NCBI GenBank assembly: GCA_963630635.1
Contig: CAVGOA010000002.1
Span: forward strand, 62,001 to 126,000
Length of the DNA: 64,000 nucleotides
Origin: Paratractidigestivibacter sp963630635
Lineage (GTDB): Bacteria; Actinomycetota; Coriobacteriia; Coriobacteriales; Atopobiaceae
Direction: 5' to 3'
Below the pieces are notes generated by a model. The model was not told the DNA's origin, ran no database searches, and worked only from the letters and a program-made list of their open reading frames with translations. This document shows, one piece after another, positions 26,169-37,600 of this stretch. The translations under genes and the position numbers were made by a program. How positions within the stretch are numbered: position 1 is the stretch's first letter; every line of letters begins with the position of its first letter.

Positions 26169-28013
26169 TTACTGCTGCTGATCGGCCACCATGTTGGCAG
26201 CGGCGGGAGCGGCGTCGGAGAGAGCCTCGGCGCAGTGCTTGCGACCAAGCTCGGTCCACTCAGGCTCCTCGTCGGGGATGGAGCCGGCCTCCTTGGTGAA
26301 GAGCTCCTTGAGGCAGTTGTAGGCAACGATGACGCCCAGGACCACCAGCAGCACGGCAAAGATCAGCTGCAGGACAGAGTTGAAGACCGAGGCGGCGGTG
26401 CCGGCGCTAAGAGCGGTCACGCAACCCATGATGGACTGCACCAGCGAGGTGAAGGTGCAGCAAAGCAGGAAGGCGACGGGCACGTAGAGCATGGCGCCCT
26501 TGCGGCCGGTGCACTTGCAGAAGACGGCCAGGGTGATCATGGTCATGCCGCCCAGCAGCTGGTTGGAGGCACCAAAGAGGGGCCAGATGGCCAGGTAGCC
26601 GCCAAAGGTGAGGGCGAGGCCGGGGATCAAGGTGACGACGGTGGCAAACCAGGGGTTGCCCAGGACCTTCATGAAGCCGGTCTTCTCAGCGTCGACGGCC
26701 AGGGCGTCGTTGGAAGAAGCGAAGAACTCAGAGAAGGCAACACGGGCGATGCGGGCCACAGCGTCAAGGGAGGTCAGGGCCAGGGCGCTGACGTTCATGG
26801 TCATGAAGACGGTGGCGACGGTAGCGTCCACGCCAAAGGCCTCCATGGCACGGGCGATACCGGCGGCGAAGATCTGGAACGGGGTCGAGGCAACGCCGTT
26901 GTTAAGGGCGCCGGTGCCGGCGGTGTTCATGTCCGAGAACATGATGCCGGCGACGATGATGGCCAGGATGCCCACGAAGGACTCGAGAACCATGGCGCCA
27001 TAACCAACCTTGACAGCGTCGGTCTCGTTGGAGATCTGCTTAGAGGAGGTGTTGGAAGACACCAGGCTGTGGAAGCCGGACAGGGCGCCGCAAGCGACGG
27101 AGACAAACAGGACGGGGAACATCATGCCCGACTTGGTAGAGAAGCCCACAAAGGCCGGGGCGGTGATGGTGGCCTTGCCCTGGACGCCCAGGACGACGAT
27201 GCCCACGACGGCGCAGGCGATCATAACGACCATCATGATGGTCGTCAGGTAATCGCGCGGGGTCTTGAGGACGTTCAGCGGCATGGCGCAGGCAAAGACC
27301 AGGTAGACCATGACGACGGCGATCCACTGGTTGAGGTCAAGATACAGCGGGAACTGCATGCCCACGGCAAACATCACGACGATGGCAACAACCGCGGCGG
27401 CGAACTTAGCGGCGCCCGAGAGGTTGAACTTGTTGTAAGCCCAGCCAAAGGCCATGGCCACAAAGGTGAAGAGGATCGAGATGGTGCCGGCGCAGCCAGC
27501 GGCGTAGGACTTGGTGAAGTCGATGCCGCCCTCGGCAGCCGCGGTGTACTTAAAGGTGCCGCAGACCATCGAGGTGAAGGCCGCGATGACGATGATGCAG
27601 AAGAGCCACTGGAACAGCAGGAACAGGCGACGGCCGGTCTTGCCAATGTACTTCTCGACCAGCTGAGCGATGGACTTGCCGTTGTTCTTCATCGAGGCGT
27701 ACAGAGCGCCAAAGTCGTGCACGGCGCCAAAGAACACGCCGCCGACCAGGACCCAAAGCACGACGGGGACCCAGCCAAAGGCCATGGCCACGATGGTGCC
27801 CGTGACAGGGCCGGCTCCGCAGATGGAGCTGAACTGGTGGGAGAAGGCCATGAAAGAAGAGACGGGCGAGAAGTCCTTCTCGTTCTCCATGCGGCGAGCC
27901 GGGGTGAGGGCGTCCTTGTCAACACCCCAGGACTTGGCCAGCCACCTGCCGTAGAGCAGGTAGGCTGCGGCCAGGACCACGGCCGCGACGAGCATCAGTA
28001 CGATTCCGTTCAT
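26169..28013 (-). CDS. cstA: CstA-family peptide/pyruvate transporter
   Basis: 614 residues with about sixteen membrane segments over the full length. CstA signatures: the N-terminal GRWLAKSWGVDKDALTPARR, FMAFSHQFSSICGAGPVTG near residue 60 and FGAVHDFGALYASMKNNGKSIA near 100. The family imports pyruvate or peptides, often during carbon limitation. ATG 28013 follows AAGGAAGG. A terminator-like hairpin sits in its leader (28041-28076), suggesting attenuation. Confidence 0.93.
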   Translation of the reverse strand: MNGIVLMLVAAVVLAAAYLLYGRWLAKSWGVDKDALTPARRMENEKDFSPVSSFMAFSHQFSSICGAGPVTGTIVAMAFGWVPVVLWVLVGGVFFGAVHDFGALYASMKNNGKSIAQLVEKYIGKTGRRLFLLFQWLFCIIVIAAFTSMVCGTFKYTAAAEGGIDFTKSYAAGCAGTISILFTFVAMAFGWAYNKFNLSGAAKFAAAVVAIVVMFAVGMQFPLYLDLNQWIAVVMVYLVFACAMPLNVLKTPRDYLTTIMMVVMIACAVVGIVVLGVQGKATITAPAFVGFSTKSGMMFPVLFVSVACGALSGFHSLVSSNTSSKQISNETDAVKVGYGAMVLESFVGILAIIVAGIMFSDMNTAGTGALNNGVASTPFQIFAAGIARAMEAFGVDATVATVFMTMNVSALALTSLDAVARIARVAFSEFFASSNDALAVDAEKTGFMKVLGNPWFATVVTLIPGLALTFGGYLAIWPLFGASNQLLGGMTMITLAVFCKCTGRKGAMLYVPVAFLLCCTFTSLVQSIMGCVTALSAGTAASVFNSVLQLIFAVLLVVLGVIVAYNCLKELFTKEAGSIPDEEPEWTELGRKHCAEALSDAAPAAANMVADQQQ

Positions 28014-28040
28014 TGAAAAGCAAACCTTCCTTCTGGAACA

Positions 28041-28120
28041 CACAAAAAAGGCCGCCTGGAAACCCAAGCGGCCTTTACACCTTCGCATTAGACAGCCGCC
28101 CATTATCTTTCGGGCCGGCT
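28041..28120 (-). promoter_or_regulatory. Attenuator-like leader of cstA
   Basis: Read on the minus strand, a hairpin (28094-28101 with 28112-28120, one bulge) precedes a second hairpin of 9 bp (AAAGGCCGC with GCGGCCTTT, 28047-28055/28068-28076). A run of T follows it, and 28 bp later comes the cstA start. A U-tailed stem inside the leader is the layout of a transcription attenuator or riboswitch expression platform. I recognise no known aptamer. Confidence 0.5.
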
Positions 28121-28399
28121 ACTCACCAACCCGCGCTAAATTGCAATAGCGATAATGGATAGACCTGCGAAGAACATTTTCTTGCGTGATCCTTTTCTTG
28201 TGGCGCCGGAGCGCCTCCTGTGGACGCATGACATAGTGGACCTGTTGCGTTCACACCTAGTCCATATCTGTCGATATATAACATGCTCGAAACATTCTTT
28301 TTGACCAGTTGGCGGCGGGTTTCTACCATTTACCGACACACGATGGATAAAATTAGGGAAACATGCTTTGGTTTGCCCTGGCTGACGATAGGAGCAACT
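28121..28399. other. Divergent promoter region between cstA and the nitroreductase gene
   Basis: No gene is seen. The stretch is AT-richer than its surroundings (e.g. around 28260-28300 and 28335-28360), consistent with promoters for both directions. No clear operator dyad was found. Confidence 0.4.
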
Positions 28400-28957
28400 A
28401 TGTCAATAATTGATGTGATGAAAGAGCGCTACTCCGAGAGGCGCTTCTCGGATACCCCAGTTAAAGACGAGGATTTGGCTGCGATTTTGGAAGCCGGGCG
28501 CGTGGCCCCCACTGCAGAAAACAAGCAGCCGCAACGCATCTTGGTGCTTCGCGAGGCCGATGACCTGGCCCGCGTCGACCTTTGCAGCCGCTGCCGTTTT
28601 GGCGCCCCGGTGGTTTTGGTGCTGGCCTACGACATGACCGTGGCCGCGCGCAACCCCGACGTCATGGACTACGGCGTGGTGGACACCACGATAGTGGCCG
28701 ACCACATGAGCCTGGCCGCCGCAGAGCGGGGCATCCACAGCTGCTGGGTGGGCCTCATCAACCCCTCCGAGCTGCGCCGCCAGTTTGATATCCCGGCCAC
28801 GTACAAAATCGTGGCGATCATGCCCTTGGGATACCCAAGCGAGAAGAGCCGTCCTTCTCGGCTGCACAAACGCCGGTTTGAGCTGTCGCAGACGGTGTTC
28901 TTTGACCGGTACGGCAACGGCGCGGAGACGGGCCAGGACAACGAGGCCGCAGAGTAG
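28400..28957 (+). CDS. Nitroreductase-family FMN oxidoreductase
   Basis: 185 residues. N-terminal FMN-binding pattern RYSERRFSDTPV near residue 9, then APTAENKQPQR near 36, and the mid-protein VDTTIVADHMSLAAAERGIHSCWVG block near 95-117. C-terminal motif IMPLGYPSEKSRPSRLHKRR. It should reduce nitro compounds, quinones or flavins with NAD(P)H. ATG 28400 follows ATAGGAG. Its operon partner is the yaiI-like gene 10 bp downstream. Confidence 0.9.
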   Translation: MSIIDVMKERYSERRFSDTPVKDEDLAAILEAGRVAPTAENKQPQRILVLREADDLARVDLCSRCRFGAPVVLVLAYDMTVAARNPDVMDYGVVDTTIVADHMSLAAAERGIHSCWVGLINPSELRRQFDIPATYKIVAIMPLGYPSEKSRPSRLHKRRFELSQTVFFDRYGNGAETGQDNEAAE

Positions 28958-28967
28958 GGACGCGAGC

Positions 28968-29456
28968 ATGACCTTGTTTATCGACGCCGACGCCTGCCCC
29001 GTCACGGCCGAGGCCCTGGCGGTGGCCCGGCGGGCCAAGGTGCCCGCGGTCATCGCGGGCAACACCACGCAAAACCTCGAGCGCCACGTGCGGCCCGGCG
29101 ACCCGCGTCGCGCCGAGGATGCCCGCCCCGTCGGCGGCTTTTGGGTCGATACGCTGCGGGTTTCTTGCGGCGCAGACTCGGCCGACTTCGCGATTGTCGA
29201 GGCCCTGCAGCCCGGAGACTGTGTGGTCACGCAAGATATCGGCCTGGCCGCGATGGCGTTGGGGCGCGGAGCCGCGGCCATCGGGGTGCGTGGGCGCGTG
29301 TACAGCAAGGCCACGATCGACTCGGACCTATTCATCCGCGCCGAAGAGAAAAAGGTGCGCCGAGCAGGCGGCCGTACGCGCGGACCTGCGGCTTTTTGCG
29401 ATAAGGATAGAAGAAGGTTTGTTGAAAACCTTGAGGGCCTTCTTGGCATTTGGTAG
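28968..29456 (+). CDS. YaiI/YqxD family protein (UPF0178)
   Basis: 162 residues. PIN-like family signatures: IDADACPV at the start, GADSADFAIVEALQPGDCVVTQDIGLAAMAL near residues 68-98, and a basic tail. The conserved Asp residues suggest a metal-dependent nuclease-like fold, but no activity is established. ATG 28968 is 10 bp after the nitroreductase stop. Confidence 0.9.
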   Translation: MTLFIDADACPVTAEALAVARRAKVPAVIAGNTTQNLERHVRPGDPRRAEDARPVGGFWVDTLRVSCGADSADFAIVEALQPGDCVVTQDIGLAAMALGRGAAAIGVRGRVYSKATIDSDLFIRAEEKKVRRAGGRTRGPAAFCDKDRRRFVENLEGLLGIW

Positions 29457-29534
29457 GTCTTCACGCATAATGAGCAGGTTCTATCGGCCCAAAACTGCAC
29501 GTCAACGCGCCCGCGCGGCGCAAAAAGGATTGAT

Positions 29535-30104
29535 ATGACTTCCACGGACACCTCTGCCAAGAACTTCTCGCTTGCCGATTGCGATATGCGCCCGGCAACC
29601 GTCGACGATATCCCCACCATCGTGGCCATGCTCGGGGAGGCCCGCGCCCTTCTCGCCGCCGACGGCATCGACCAGTGGCAAAACGGCACCGGCCCCAACT
29701 TTAGAAACATCGCCCTTGACCTGGAGTTTGGCTGGGGCCGCGTCTTTACCATCAAGGGCACCGTCGCCGCCACGGCCGCGCTGGTCGACGTGCGCGACCC
29801 CAACTACGAGGAGCTTCTTGAGGGCGCGTGGGAGGTTCGCGAGGACGGCGCCGTCAACTACGCGACCATCCACCGTGTTGCTGTCTCCCCCGCTTTTCGC
29901 GGCCAGCACGTGGCGCAGCTCTTCTATCGCCGCCTGATCGAGGAGGCCCGCGTGCGCGGCTTCTCCGAGCTGCGCGTCGACACGCACCCCGACAACGTGC
30001 GCATGCAGCATGTCATCGAAAACTCCGGCTTCAAGCGCATTGGCAGCTGCTGCATCGACGGCAACAAGGACGACATCCGCTGGTCCTACCAGCTGTTCCT
30101 GTAA
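29535..30104 (+). CDS. GNAT-family N-acetyltransferase
   Basis: 189 residues. GNAT core: MRPATVDDIPTIVAML near residue 18, acceptor strand ATIHRVAVSPAFRGQHVAQLFYRRLIEEA near 112-138 containing the acetyl-CoA loop RGQHVA, and LRVDTHPDNVRMQHVIENSGF near 148. It transfers acetyl from acetyl-CoA to an unknown acceptor. ATG 29535 follows AAAAGGA. The repeat array of module A begins 17 bp after the stop. Confidence 0.9.
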   Translation: MTSTDTSAKNFSLADCDMRPATVDDIPTIVAMLGEARALLAADGIDQWQNGTGPNFRNIALDLEFGWGRVFTIKGTVAATAALVDVRDPNYEELLEGAWEVREDGAVNYATIHRVAVSPAFRGQHVAQLFYRRLIEEARVRGFSELRVDTHPDNVRMQHVIENSGFKRIGSCCIDGNKDDIRWSYQLFL

Positions 30105-30120
30105 GGGTTGCGGGCGACGC

Positions 30121-30300
30121 GCTACAAAATCGCGGGTCGGGCGCACGCCGAGGGTCTTCTCGCTAAAAAATTGCGGGTCGGGCGCACAATTTTCGCGCTC
30201 GACCCGTGTTTTTGTAGCAAAACGCCGTTCAATCTGCGCCCGACCGTCGTTTTTGTAGCGAGAAGGCCTTTGCGCTGCGCCCGACCCCGCATTTTGTAGC
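30121..30300. repeat. Module A repeat array, downstream side (five motif copies)
   Basis: Five copies of a 24-26 bp motif: plus strand at 30121-30146 and 30162-30187; minus strand at 30195-30218, 30235-30259 and 30276-30300. The core is GCGGGTCGGGCGCAC, preceded by GCTA and an A-rich tract. Same-strand neighbours are spaced 41 bp apart in every case. Copies 2 and 3 form a 57-bp hairpin. CTTCTCG/CGAGAAG words sit next to copies 2 and 4. The array lies between the GNAT gene and gene A. Confidence 0.92.
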
Positions 30301-30307
30301 AAACTGT

Positions 30308-31378
30308 TCAGGCGGCGGCCTTGGCTTCGGCGAGGCGGGCCAGAAGGCTCATGTACTCCGGCCCAGTGTTGCTCACGCCCCAAGCATGCCCATCAATTGC
30401 GTTGAGCTCGCAGAGCAGTAGATCGCGCTGGGCGCGCTCGATGGCAAGGCGCTTCTCGCCGGGACGCCTTCGCGCAAGCCCAAGCTTCTGGCGTATGACA
30501 TTGTCCACCAGGTCATCCATGTAGTTCACGCTGTTGTACTGGTCATTCCAGATGGTATACGGAGAAAACCCAGCGGCCATCAGCTCGTTTTGCCGCAGGT
30601 CGTCAAGCTGGGGCCTCCCCTGCCCCAGGTGCGGCGCCCCGGCGTACTCAACGCAGATGCCGGGACGGTCACCGTCCGGCAGGCTCAAAACTAGGTCGGG
30701 CTTGCGCACGCGGCGCGCGCGAAACAGGTCACCCAACCGCGCCAACTCGACGGGCTCGTTCATCGAAAGCACCGGCACGCCGTAGCCCCCAAGCCTTCTG
30801 GGCAGAGAAAAGCGCAAGTAGAGCATGCTTTCCCGTGGAGACCCGGACACCTCGCACGCACAATCGACCGCTCGACGCACCTTATTTATGCGACTGTGAG
30901 AAGGACATATCGCCAGGTACGCGCCAATCCTCTCCTTTGAGGTGAGCGGAGCCGTGCGCTGTGCCATGCCGTATTGCTCGCCGTCGCTCAAAGAGTACAA
31001 GCCACAAAGCTCGCAGGCCAAAAGAGTGAGTTCAAGGTCGGTTGCATAGGCCGCCATTTGAAAGATCAGAAGCTCGGGGCTCGCGACGCCAATACCCTCG
31101 GCAACGCGCAGGATAGACCCGACCGGCGGCGCGACCGAGTAACGATGGGCAACACGAGCTCCGTCGGCGTGAGCGCCGCTGGCTCCCAGGTAAGCGACCT
31201 CTACGGGGTTCTCGCCACTTAACGTGACGCCTATCTGGAAAAGTGCCGAGCTAATCGCTTCGAGGTCAGGAGCAGCATCGTCCAAAGCCATGGGCACCCG
31301 CGCCTGGGCGATTCTTGGCCCCAAGGCCGGGTCGCGAAGGATCTCAAGCGCAGTGGTATGCGAGAAAACGATGCTCAT
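30308..31378 (-). CDS. Vsr/DUF559-like nuclease-domain protein, paralogue A
   Basis: 356 residues, cytoplasmic. The N-terminus MSIVFSHTTAL is shared with the two paralogues at 48101 and 59865. The middle (VASPELLIF … LELTLLACELCGLYSL, then YLRFSLPRRLGGYG) is also shared. The C-terminal 130 residues carry KPDLVL … GICVEYAGAPH near 235 and LDDLRQNELMAAGFSPYTIW near 265, the order of the Vsr/DUF559 PD-(D/E)xK fold (compare the true Vsr at 9474). The N-terminal part recalls AbiEi-like regulators. Start 31378 is chosen by alignment to the paralogues; 31387 is possible, and neither has a good ribosome site. Motif A arrays flank it on both sides. Confidence 0.75.
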   Translation of the reverse strand: MSIVFSHTTALEILRDPALGPRIAQARVPMALDDAAPDLEAISSALFQIGVTLSGENPVEVAYLGASGAHADGARVAHRYSVAPPVGSILRVAEGIGVASPELLIFQMAAYATDLELTLLACELCGLYSLSDGEQYGMAQRTAPLTSKERIGAYLAICPSHSRINKVRRAVDCACEVSGSPRESMLYLRFSLPRRLGGYGVPVLSMNEPVELARLGDLFRARRVRKPDLVLSLPDGDRPGICVEYAGAPHLGQGRPQLDDLRQNELMAAGFSPYTIWNDQYNSVNYMDDLVDNVIRQKLGLARRRPGEKRLAIERAQRDLLLCELNAIDGHAWGVSNTGPEYMSLLARLAEAKAAA

Positions 31379-31451
31379 AGTGGGCATAGGGTACCCATTC
31401 TGCCCACAGACAAGTCAACAAATTTAAGGAGAAAGAAAAATCGTTCTTCTC

Positions 31452-31508
31452 GCTAGAAAAACGCGGGTCGGGCGCACAATATCGGCGCCCGGCCCGGCAT
31501 TTTGTAGC
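31452..31508. repeat. Module A repeat pair, upstream side
   Basis: A plus copy (31452-31477) and a minus copy (31484-31508) of motif A form a 57-bp hairpin, the same length as the pair on the other side of the gene. CTTCTCG immediately precedes the first copy and CGAGAAG follows the second. It lies 27 bp past the acetolactate synthase stop. Confidence 0.92.
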
Positions 31509-31535
31509 GAGAAGACCCCGCCAGCCGCGCAACCC

Positions 31536-33203
<1,668 letters not shown>

Positions 33204-33244
33204 AACTCCTCTTCCTAAGTTGCGCATACAGCCAAAGCGAGAAT

Positions 33245-33269
33245 AGCCCGCGCAAAAGACCGGCGGGCT
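33245..33269 (-). terminator. Weak hairpin between Fe-ADH and acetolactate synthase genes
   Basis: AGCCCGC (33245-33251) pairs with GCGGGCT (33263-33269). On the minus strand it is followed by ATTCTCGC, without a U tract. Partial termination is possible. Confidence 0.35.
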
Positions 33270-33338
33270 ACCGTCGTGTTATCAGTTGATTGCAGTCATA
33301 AGGCCACGGCGAGAAGACCGCGGCACTCGCGCCCGCCG

Positions 33339-34544
33339 CTACTTCCAGCTGGCCTCCAGGATCGCCAGCACGTCGGCATGCGAAAGCGGCGCCGGATCGT
33401 GCCCAAACAGGGCCGCGTTGGTGTCCAGCGCGTTGGCCGCGATGTCAGAAAGCTCGTCTCGCGTGATGCCCCAGTCGCTCATCTTAAGGTCGGCCATGCC
33501 GCAGGCCTCAAACAACGAGTCCAAGGCGGTGAGAAAATCCTCGGGCTTCTGGGCATCCGCGTGCCCCATGAAACGAGCCATGTTGACGTAGCGCTCGTCA
33601 CAGGCGTGGGCGGCGATCATGTGGGCGTGGTAGGCGTGCGCGATCATGATAAGGCCGGCGCCGTGGGGCAGGTCGTGGTGGTGAGCGCTCATGCCGTGCT
33701 CGGTGCCGTGGCAGCCGCAGCAGCCGCTGCACACCATGGCGTAGCCTCCCAGGGTGTTGGCAAAGGCCAGCTCAGAGCGGGCGTCGATGTTGCTGCCGTC
33801 GTTCACGCAAGCGGCAAGCGAGGCCGACGCGCGCTCGATGCCCTCGCGGCATATCATGTCGCCCATGAAGTTGTGGTTGTTGGCGATGTAGCACTCCACG
33901 TTGTGGAAAAGTGCGTCGAAACCCTGGAACGCCGTCAGGCGCGAAGGCACGGTAAGCATGAGCTCGGGGTCCACGACGGCCAGCACGGGCATAAGGCGCG
34001 GGTCGCCCAGGCGCAGTTTCTCGTCGGTCTCCTCGTAAGAGATGACGGCGCCGGCGTCCACCTCAGAGCCGGTGCCCGCCGTGGTGGTCACGCACACCAG
34101 CGGCAGCGGGTCGCACTCAATGGGCAGGCCTTTGGCGGTGCCGCCCATCACAAAGTCCCAGATGTCGCGGGGCGCGGCCGCGCCGTCTGGGCCCACAGCC
34201 ACGTTTGCAGCCGCGGCGCAGATGCCCTTGCACCCGTCCATGACCGAGCCGCCGCCCAGCGCCACTACAAAGTCGCAACCCTCCTCATAGGCCAGGCGAG
34301 CGCCCGCGTTGACCGTCTGGCGCAGCGGGTTGGGCTCAATACGGTCAAACAACACGTGACTCACGCCCGCGCGGTCAAGCTCGGACTGGACACGGGCCAG
34401 GTAGCCATTGGCCTTCACCGACTTGCCACCGGTGGTGACAAGAAGCGCGCGGCGGCCAGGCAGCTTCTGATCGCCCAACTCGCCCAGCTTGCCGGCGCCA
34501 AACAAAACCCTGGTCTGCGCAAAGAACGTGTACGTGTTGCTCAT
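33339..34544 (-). CDS. Iron-containing alcohol dehydrogenase
   Basis: 401 residues. NAD(P) site LGGGSVMDGCKG near residue 97, TTTAGTGSE near 150, then the metal-ligand block: VECYIANNHNFMGD near 210 and HGTEHGMSAHHHDLPHGAG near 270 with several His. Reduces an aldehyde or ketone to an alcohol. Substrate unknown. It may run in fermentation with the acetolactate synthase downstream. ATG 34544 follows GGGAGGA. Confidence 0.9.
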   Translation of the reverse strand: MSNTYTFFAQTRVLFGAGKLGELGDQKLPGRRALLVTTGGKSVKANGYLARVQSELDRAGVSHVLFDRIEPNPLRQTVNAGARLAYEEGCDFVVALGGGSVMDGCKGICAAAANVAVGPDGAAAPRDIWDFVMGGTAKGLPIECDPLPLVCVTTTAGTGSEVDAGAVISYEETDEKLRLGDPRLMPVLAVVDPELMLTVPSRLTAFQGFDALFHNVECYIANNHNFMGDMICREGIERASASLAACVNDGSNIDARSELAFANTLGGYAMVCSGCCGCHGTEHGMSAHHHDLPHGAGLIMIAHAYHAHMIAAHACDERYVNMARFMGHADAQKPEDFLTALDSLFEACGMADLKMSDWGITRDELSDIAANALDTNAALFGHDPAPLSHADVLAILEASWK

Positions 34545-34685
34545 GAGTCCTCCCCCATTTGTCGTGGACCCAAGAAGAATACCGCAGGCAGGCGGCGAGA
34601 AGACCAAGAAGCCTAAATCAGTTGGAACCCGGCGCAGGCCAGGAACCCCGCGCGCCAGCATGCCCCCAGGAAGCCCACGCAACTC

Positions 34686-37600
34686 TTAGTTGGAACCCAG
34701 CATGCGCCCCAGCATCTCGAGCAGTTTCTCGCGCTCCACCGGCTTGGACAGGTGCGCGTTCATGCCACTTGCCAGCGACTGCTTGATGTCCTCGTCAAAG
34801 GCGTTGGCGCTCACGGCCACAATGGGCACGCTCGCCCCATCGGCGCGACCGCTCGTGCGAATCAAATGCGCCGCCTCAAGGCCGCCCACGTGCGGCATCA
34901 TGACGTCCATCAGCACGATCTGGAAGGTCCCCGCCGGCTGATCGCAGAAGGTCTCCACGGCCTCGCGCCCGTCGCAGGCCTCGGTCACCGTGCAGCCGGC
35001 GTCTTCCAGGAAGAAGCGCAAGATCTCACGGTTGAGCTCGTTGTCCTCGGCCACCAGCACGTGCACGCCAGAAAAATCGGAACGGCCGGCCTCGTCGCAG
35101 CGGGCCGTCTCGTGGGCCTGAGCCACCGGGAGGACAAGCTCAAAGTAGAAGTAACTCCCCTGCCCCACCTCGCTCTCAAGGCAAATGCTGCCGCCCATCA
35201 TGTGTACCAGGCGGTTGCTAATCGACAGGCCCAGGCCCGTGCCCTGCTCGTGGCCCGCCCGCGCGTCCAGGCGCTCGAAACTCTGGAAGATGCGCTCTTG
35301 ATCGGCGGCGGCAATGCCCATGCCCTGGTCACGCACGCCAAAGAACACGCGTGCCTTCCCGCCTGTGACCTCAAGCTCGCGAACCTCAAGGCTCACGGTG
35401 GTCCCCGCAGGCGAGTACTTGACCGCGTTGCCCAAAAGATTGATCAGCACCTGGTTGATACGCAGCGCGTCGCCGTGCAGCCAGTCGTGCTCAAGTGACA
35501 GGTCAACGTCGAAGACCTGGTTCTTCTCGGCAAATCTGGCGTCCAGCAAAGAGTGCAGGTCGCCCACCAACTGGCGCAGGTCAAAGTCGTCGTTGACCAA
35601 GGTCATCTTGCCGCTCTCGATCTTGGACATGTCCAAAATGTCGTTAAGCAGGCCCAACAGGTAGTGAGAAGACGCCTCGACCTTGTGAAGGCACTCGATG
35701 CGGGCCTCCTCGGTCTGGTTGTCCTGTAGCGCGATCTGGGTCATGCCAATGATCCCGTTCATGGGCGTGCGGATCTCGTGCGACATGCGCGCCAAGAAGT
35801 CGCTCTTTGCCTTGGCCGATTGGTCGTGGCGCTCGAGGTTAAGGCGGTTCTGGATGACGCTTGCCAACTGCGACAGCTCGGCCAGGTCGTCGGCGGTGAG
35901 ATTGGCCTTGTCCACACCCTCGAAGCAGATCATGTCGGCAAAGCGGCCGTTGTCGGTCATGGCAATGGTCAGGCCACAGTCTTCAATCGCCAGCTCGCGC
36001 ACGGCCGCCGGCAGCTCGTCAAAAGAGCGCAGAACGCCCAGCTGTGCGGCGGCAGAAAGCTCGCCAAAGTCTGCCGGCGAGCAATGGAACACGGTCTTCT
36101 CAACAGGCACGGGGCGCCACGTGTAGGCAACGCTGCCCGAGAGATTCTCGACCTGGAAGGCAACAATGACCAGGTTAGAAAGGCCAAAGGCCTTGGCCAG
36201 CTTCCATGCGAGAAGATCACACGGGGCCTCAAAGCTCGCGCTGTGGTCAAACAGGCTCAAGGCCAGCGACGAGAAGCTCACCTGAGTGGCGGCACCTTGC
36301 GAGACAACGTCGCCAAACAAGGCCGCGGCCGTCTGCGGCAGGCGCGGGGTCCAGGCCACCATGGGCATACCCTGGACGCGGGCCGCCTCAAGCGCGCACG
36401 CCGAGCGTTTAACCAGCTCGTTGCACGAAAGGCTTGGGATGCCGTGCGCAAAGCCCACGTTGAAGCCCAGCTGGATGATGTCGTCGCGCACCAGGCCGCG
36501 ATAGCGCTCGCGCAGCTGGGACAAGGCAAACGACGCGTCGACCGGCGAGTCTTGCGCCAACCACACCAAGAACTCGTCGCCACCCATACGCACGATCAGC
36601 GTGCGGGAGATGTCGCTCTTGTGAAAACCATCGGCCAGCATCTTGGCAAACTCCCCCAAGACCACGTCACCAAAGACCAGGCCGTAGGTTGCCGTCAGGC
36701 GAGAAAAGCCCGAAAGGTCGATAAGCAGCAGCACGCCCGTGGGACGCTGCGAGCGCATATCATCTAGCACCTCAAGCCCGCGGCCCTGGCGATACATCCC
36801 CGTGACCGGATCAATGGCGCGCCTAAGCTCAAGAGCACGCTCAGCGCGCTTCTGCTCGGTGATGTCGCGCAGGTAGCCCACAAGCTGCCGCATGCCGGTC
36901 TTCTTGTCGCTGGTAACGCGGCCGCTCACCGCGTACCATATGCCCGCCTGCCCTTGGGGACGCGAGTAGACCTCAAAAGCAACGGTGTCGTTACCAAGGC
37001 TAAGGGCAGCGCGGACCTTCTCGACGTCCTCGGCAGACAAGACCTCGCTGCAAACGTGGCTGTAGAAGTCGCCCAAGCCCCACACGCCGTCGTGGCCTCG
37101 GCTGTTGACCAGCTCGACCGTGGCGTCTTGCTCACGGAAGGTAAAGAAGACGTCCTTGGAGCTCTCGACCGCCATGCGGTAGCGCTCTTTCTCTTCGCTC
37201 AGCTGGGCGGCGGCGTGCAGCTCGGCCTCGGTAAGGTCGGTGACAACGCGGTGCAGCTCGTCGACCTCGCGAATACCCGAAGGCTCGAAGGCTCGCAGGC
37301 CCTCGATGCCCCTCTGCACGCTGTCGACCAGGCGATAGACCGGCCGCGTGATATAACGCACGACCAGAGCCGTAATCACAAGGCCAAAGACAACGCAAAT
37401 CGCCAGCACATAGGACAGGCGCGTGTAGAGCGAGCCGCCAAGGCCATAGATCGAGTCGCCCGTGACAAAGCCACAGACAACCCAGTCTTTGTTCTGGAAA
37501 GGCACGTTGTTGCTGTAGAGGGTAAGCGGCGTCGAGATGCAAAAGATCTGCTGCGTGGCGCCGTCTTGGCCCATGACCCGCTTTAACGATTCGGACGGTG

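Noticed and set aside
26235..28016. 593-codon plus-strand frame opposite cstA
   Set aside because: Antisense shadow: Gly/His/Asp-rich low-complexity translation, while the minus strand has clear CstA motifs and membrane helices.
30121..30300. Module A array as a CRISPR
   Set aside because: The 41-bp period is CRISPR-like, but copies occur on both strands, there are only two or three per run, spacers are 13-16 bp, and no cas gene is present.
33276..34616. 446-codon plus-strand frame opposite Fe-alcohol dehydrogenase
   Set aside because: Shadow frame with His/Val/Gly-rich sequence; the minus strand carries all metal and NAD motifs.
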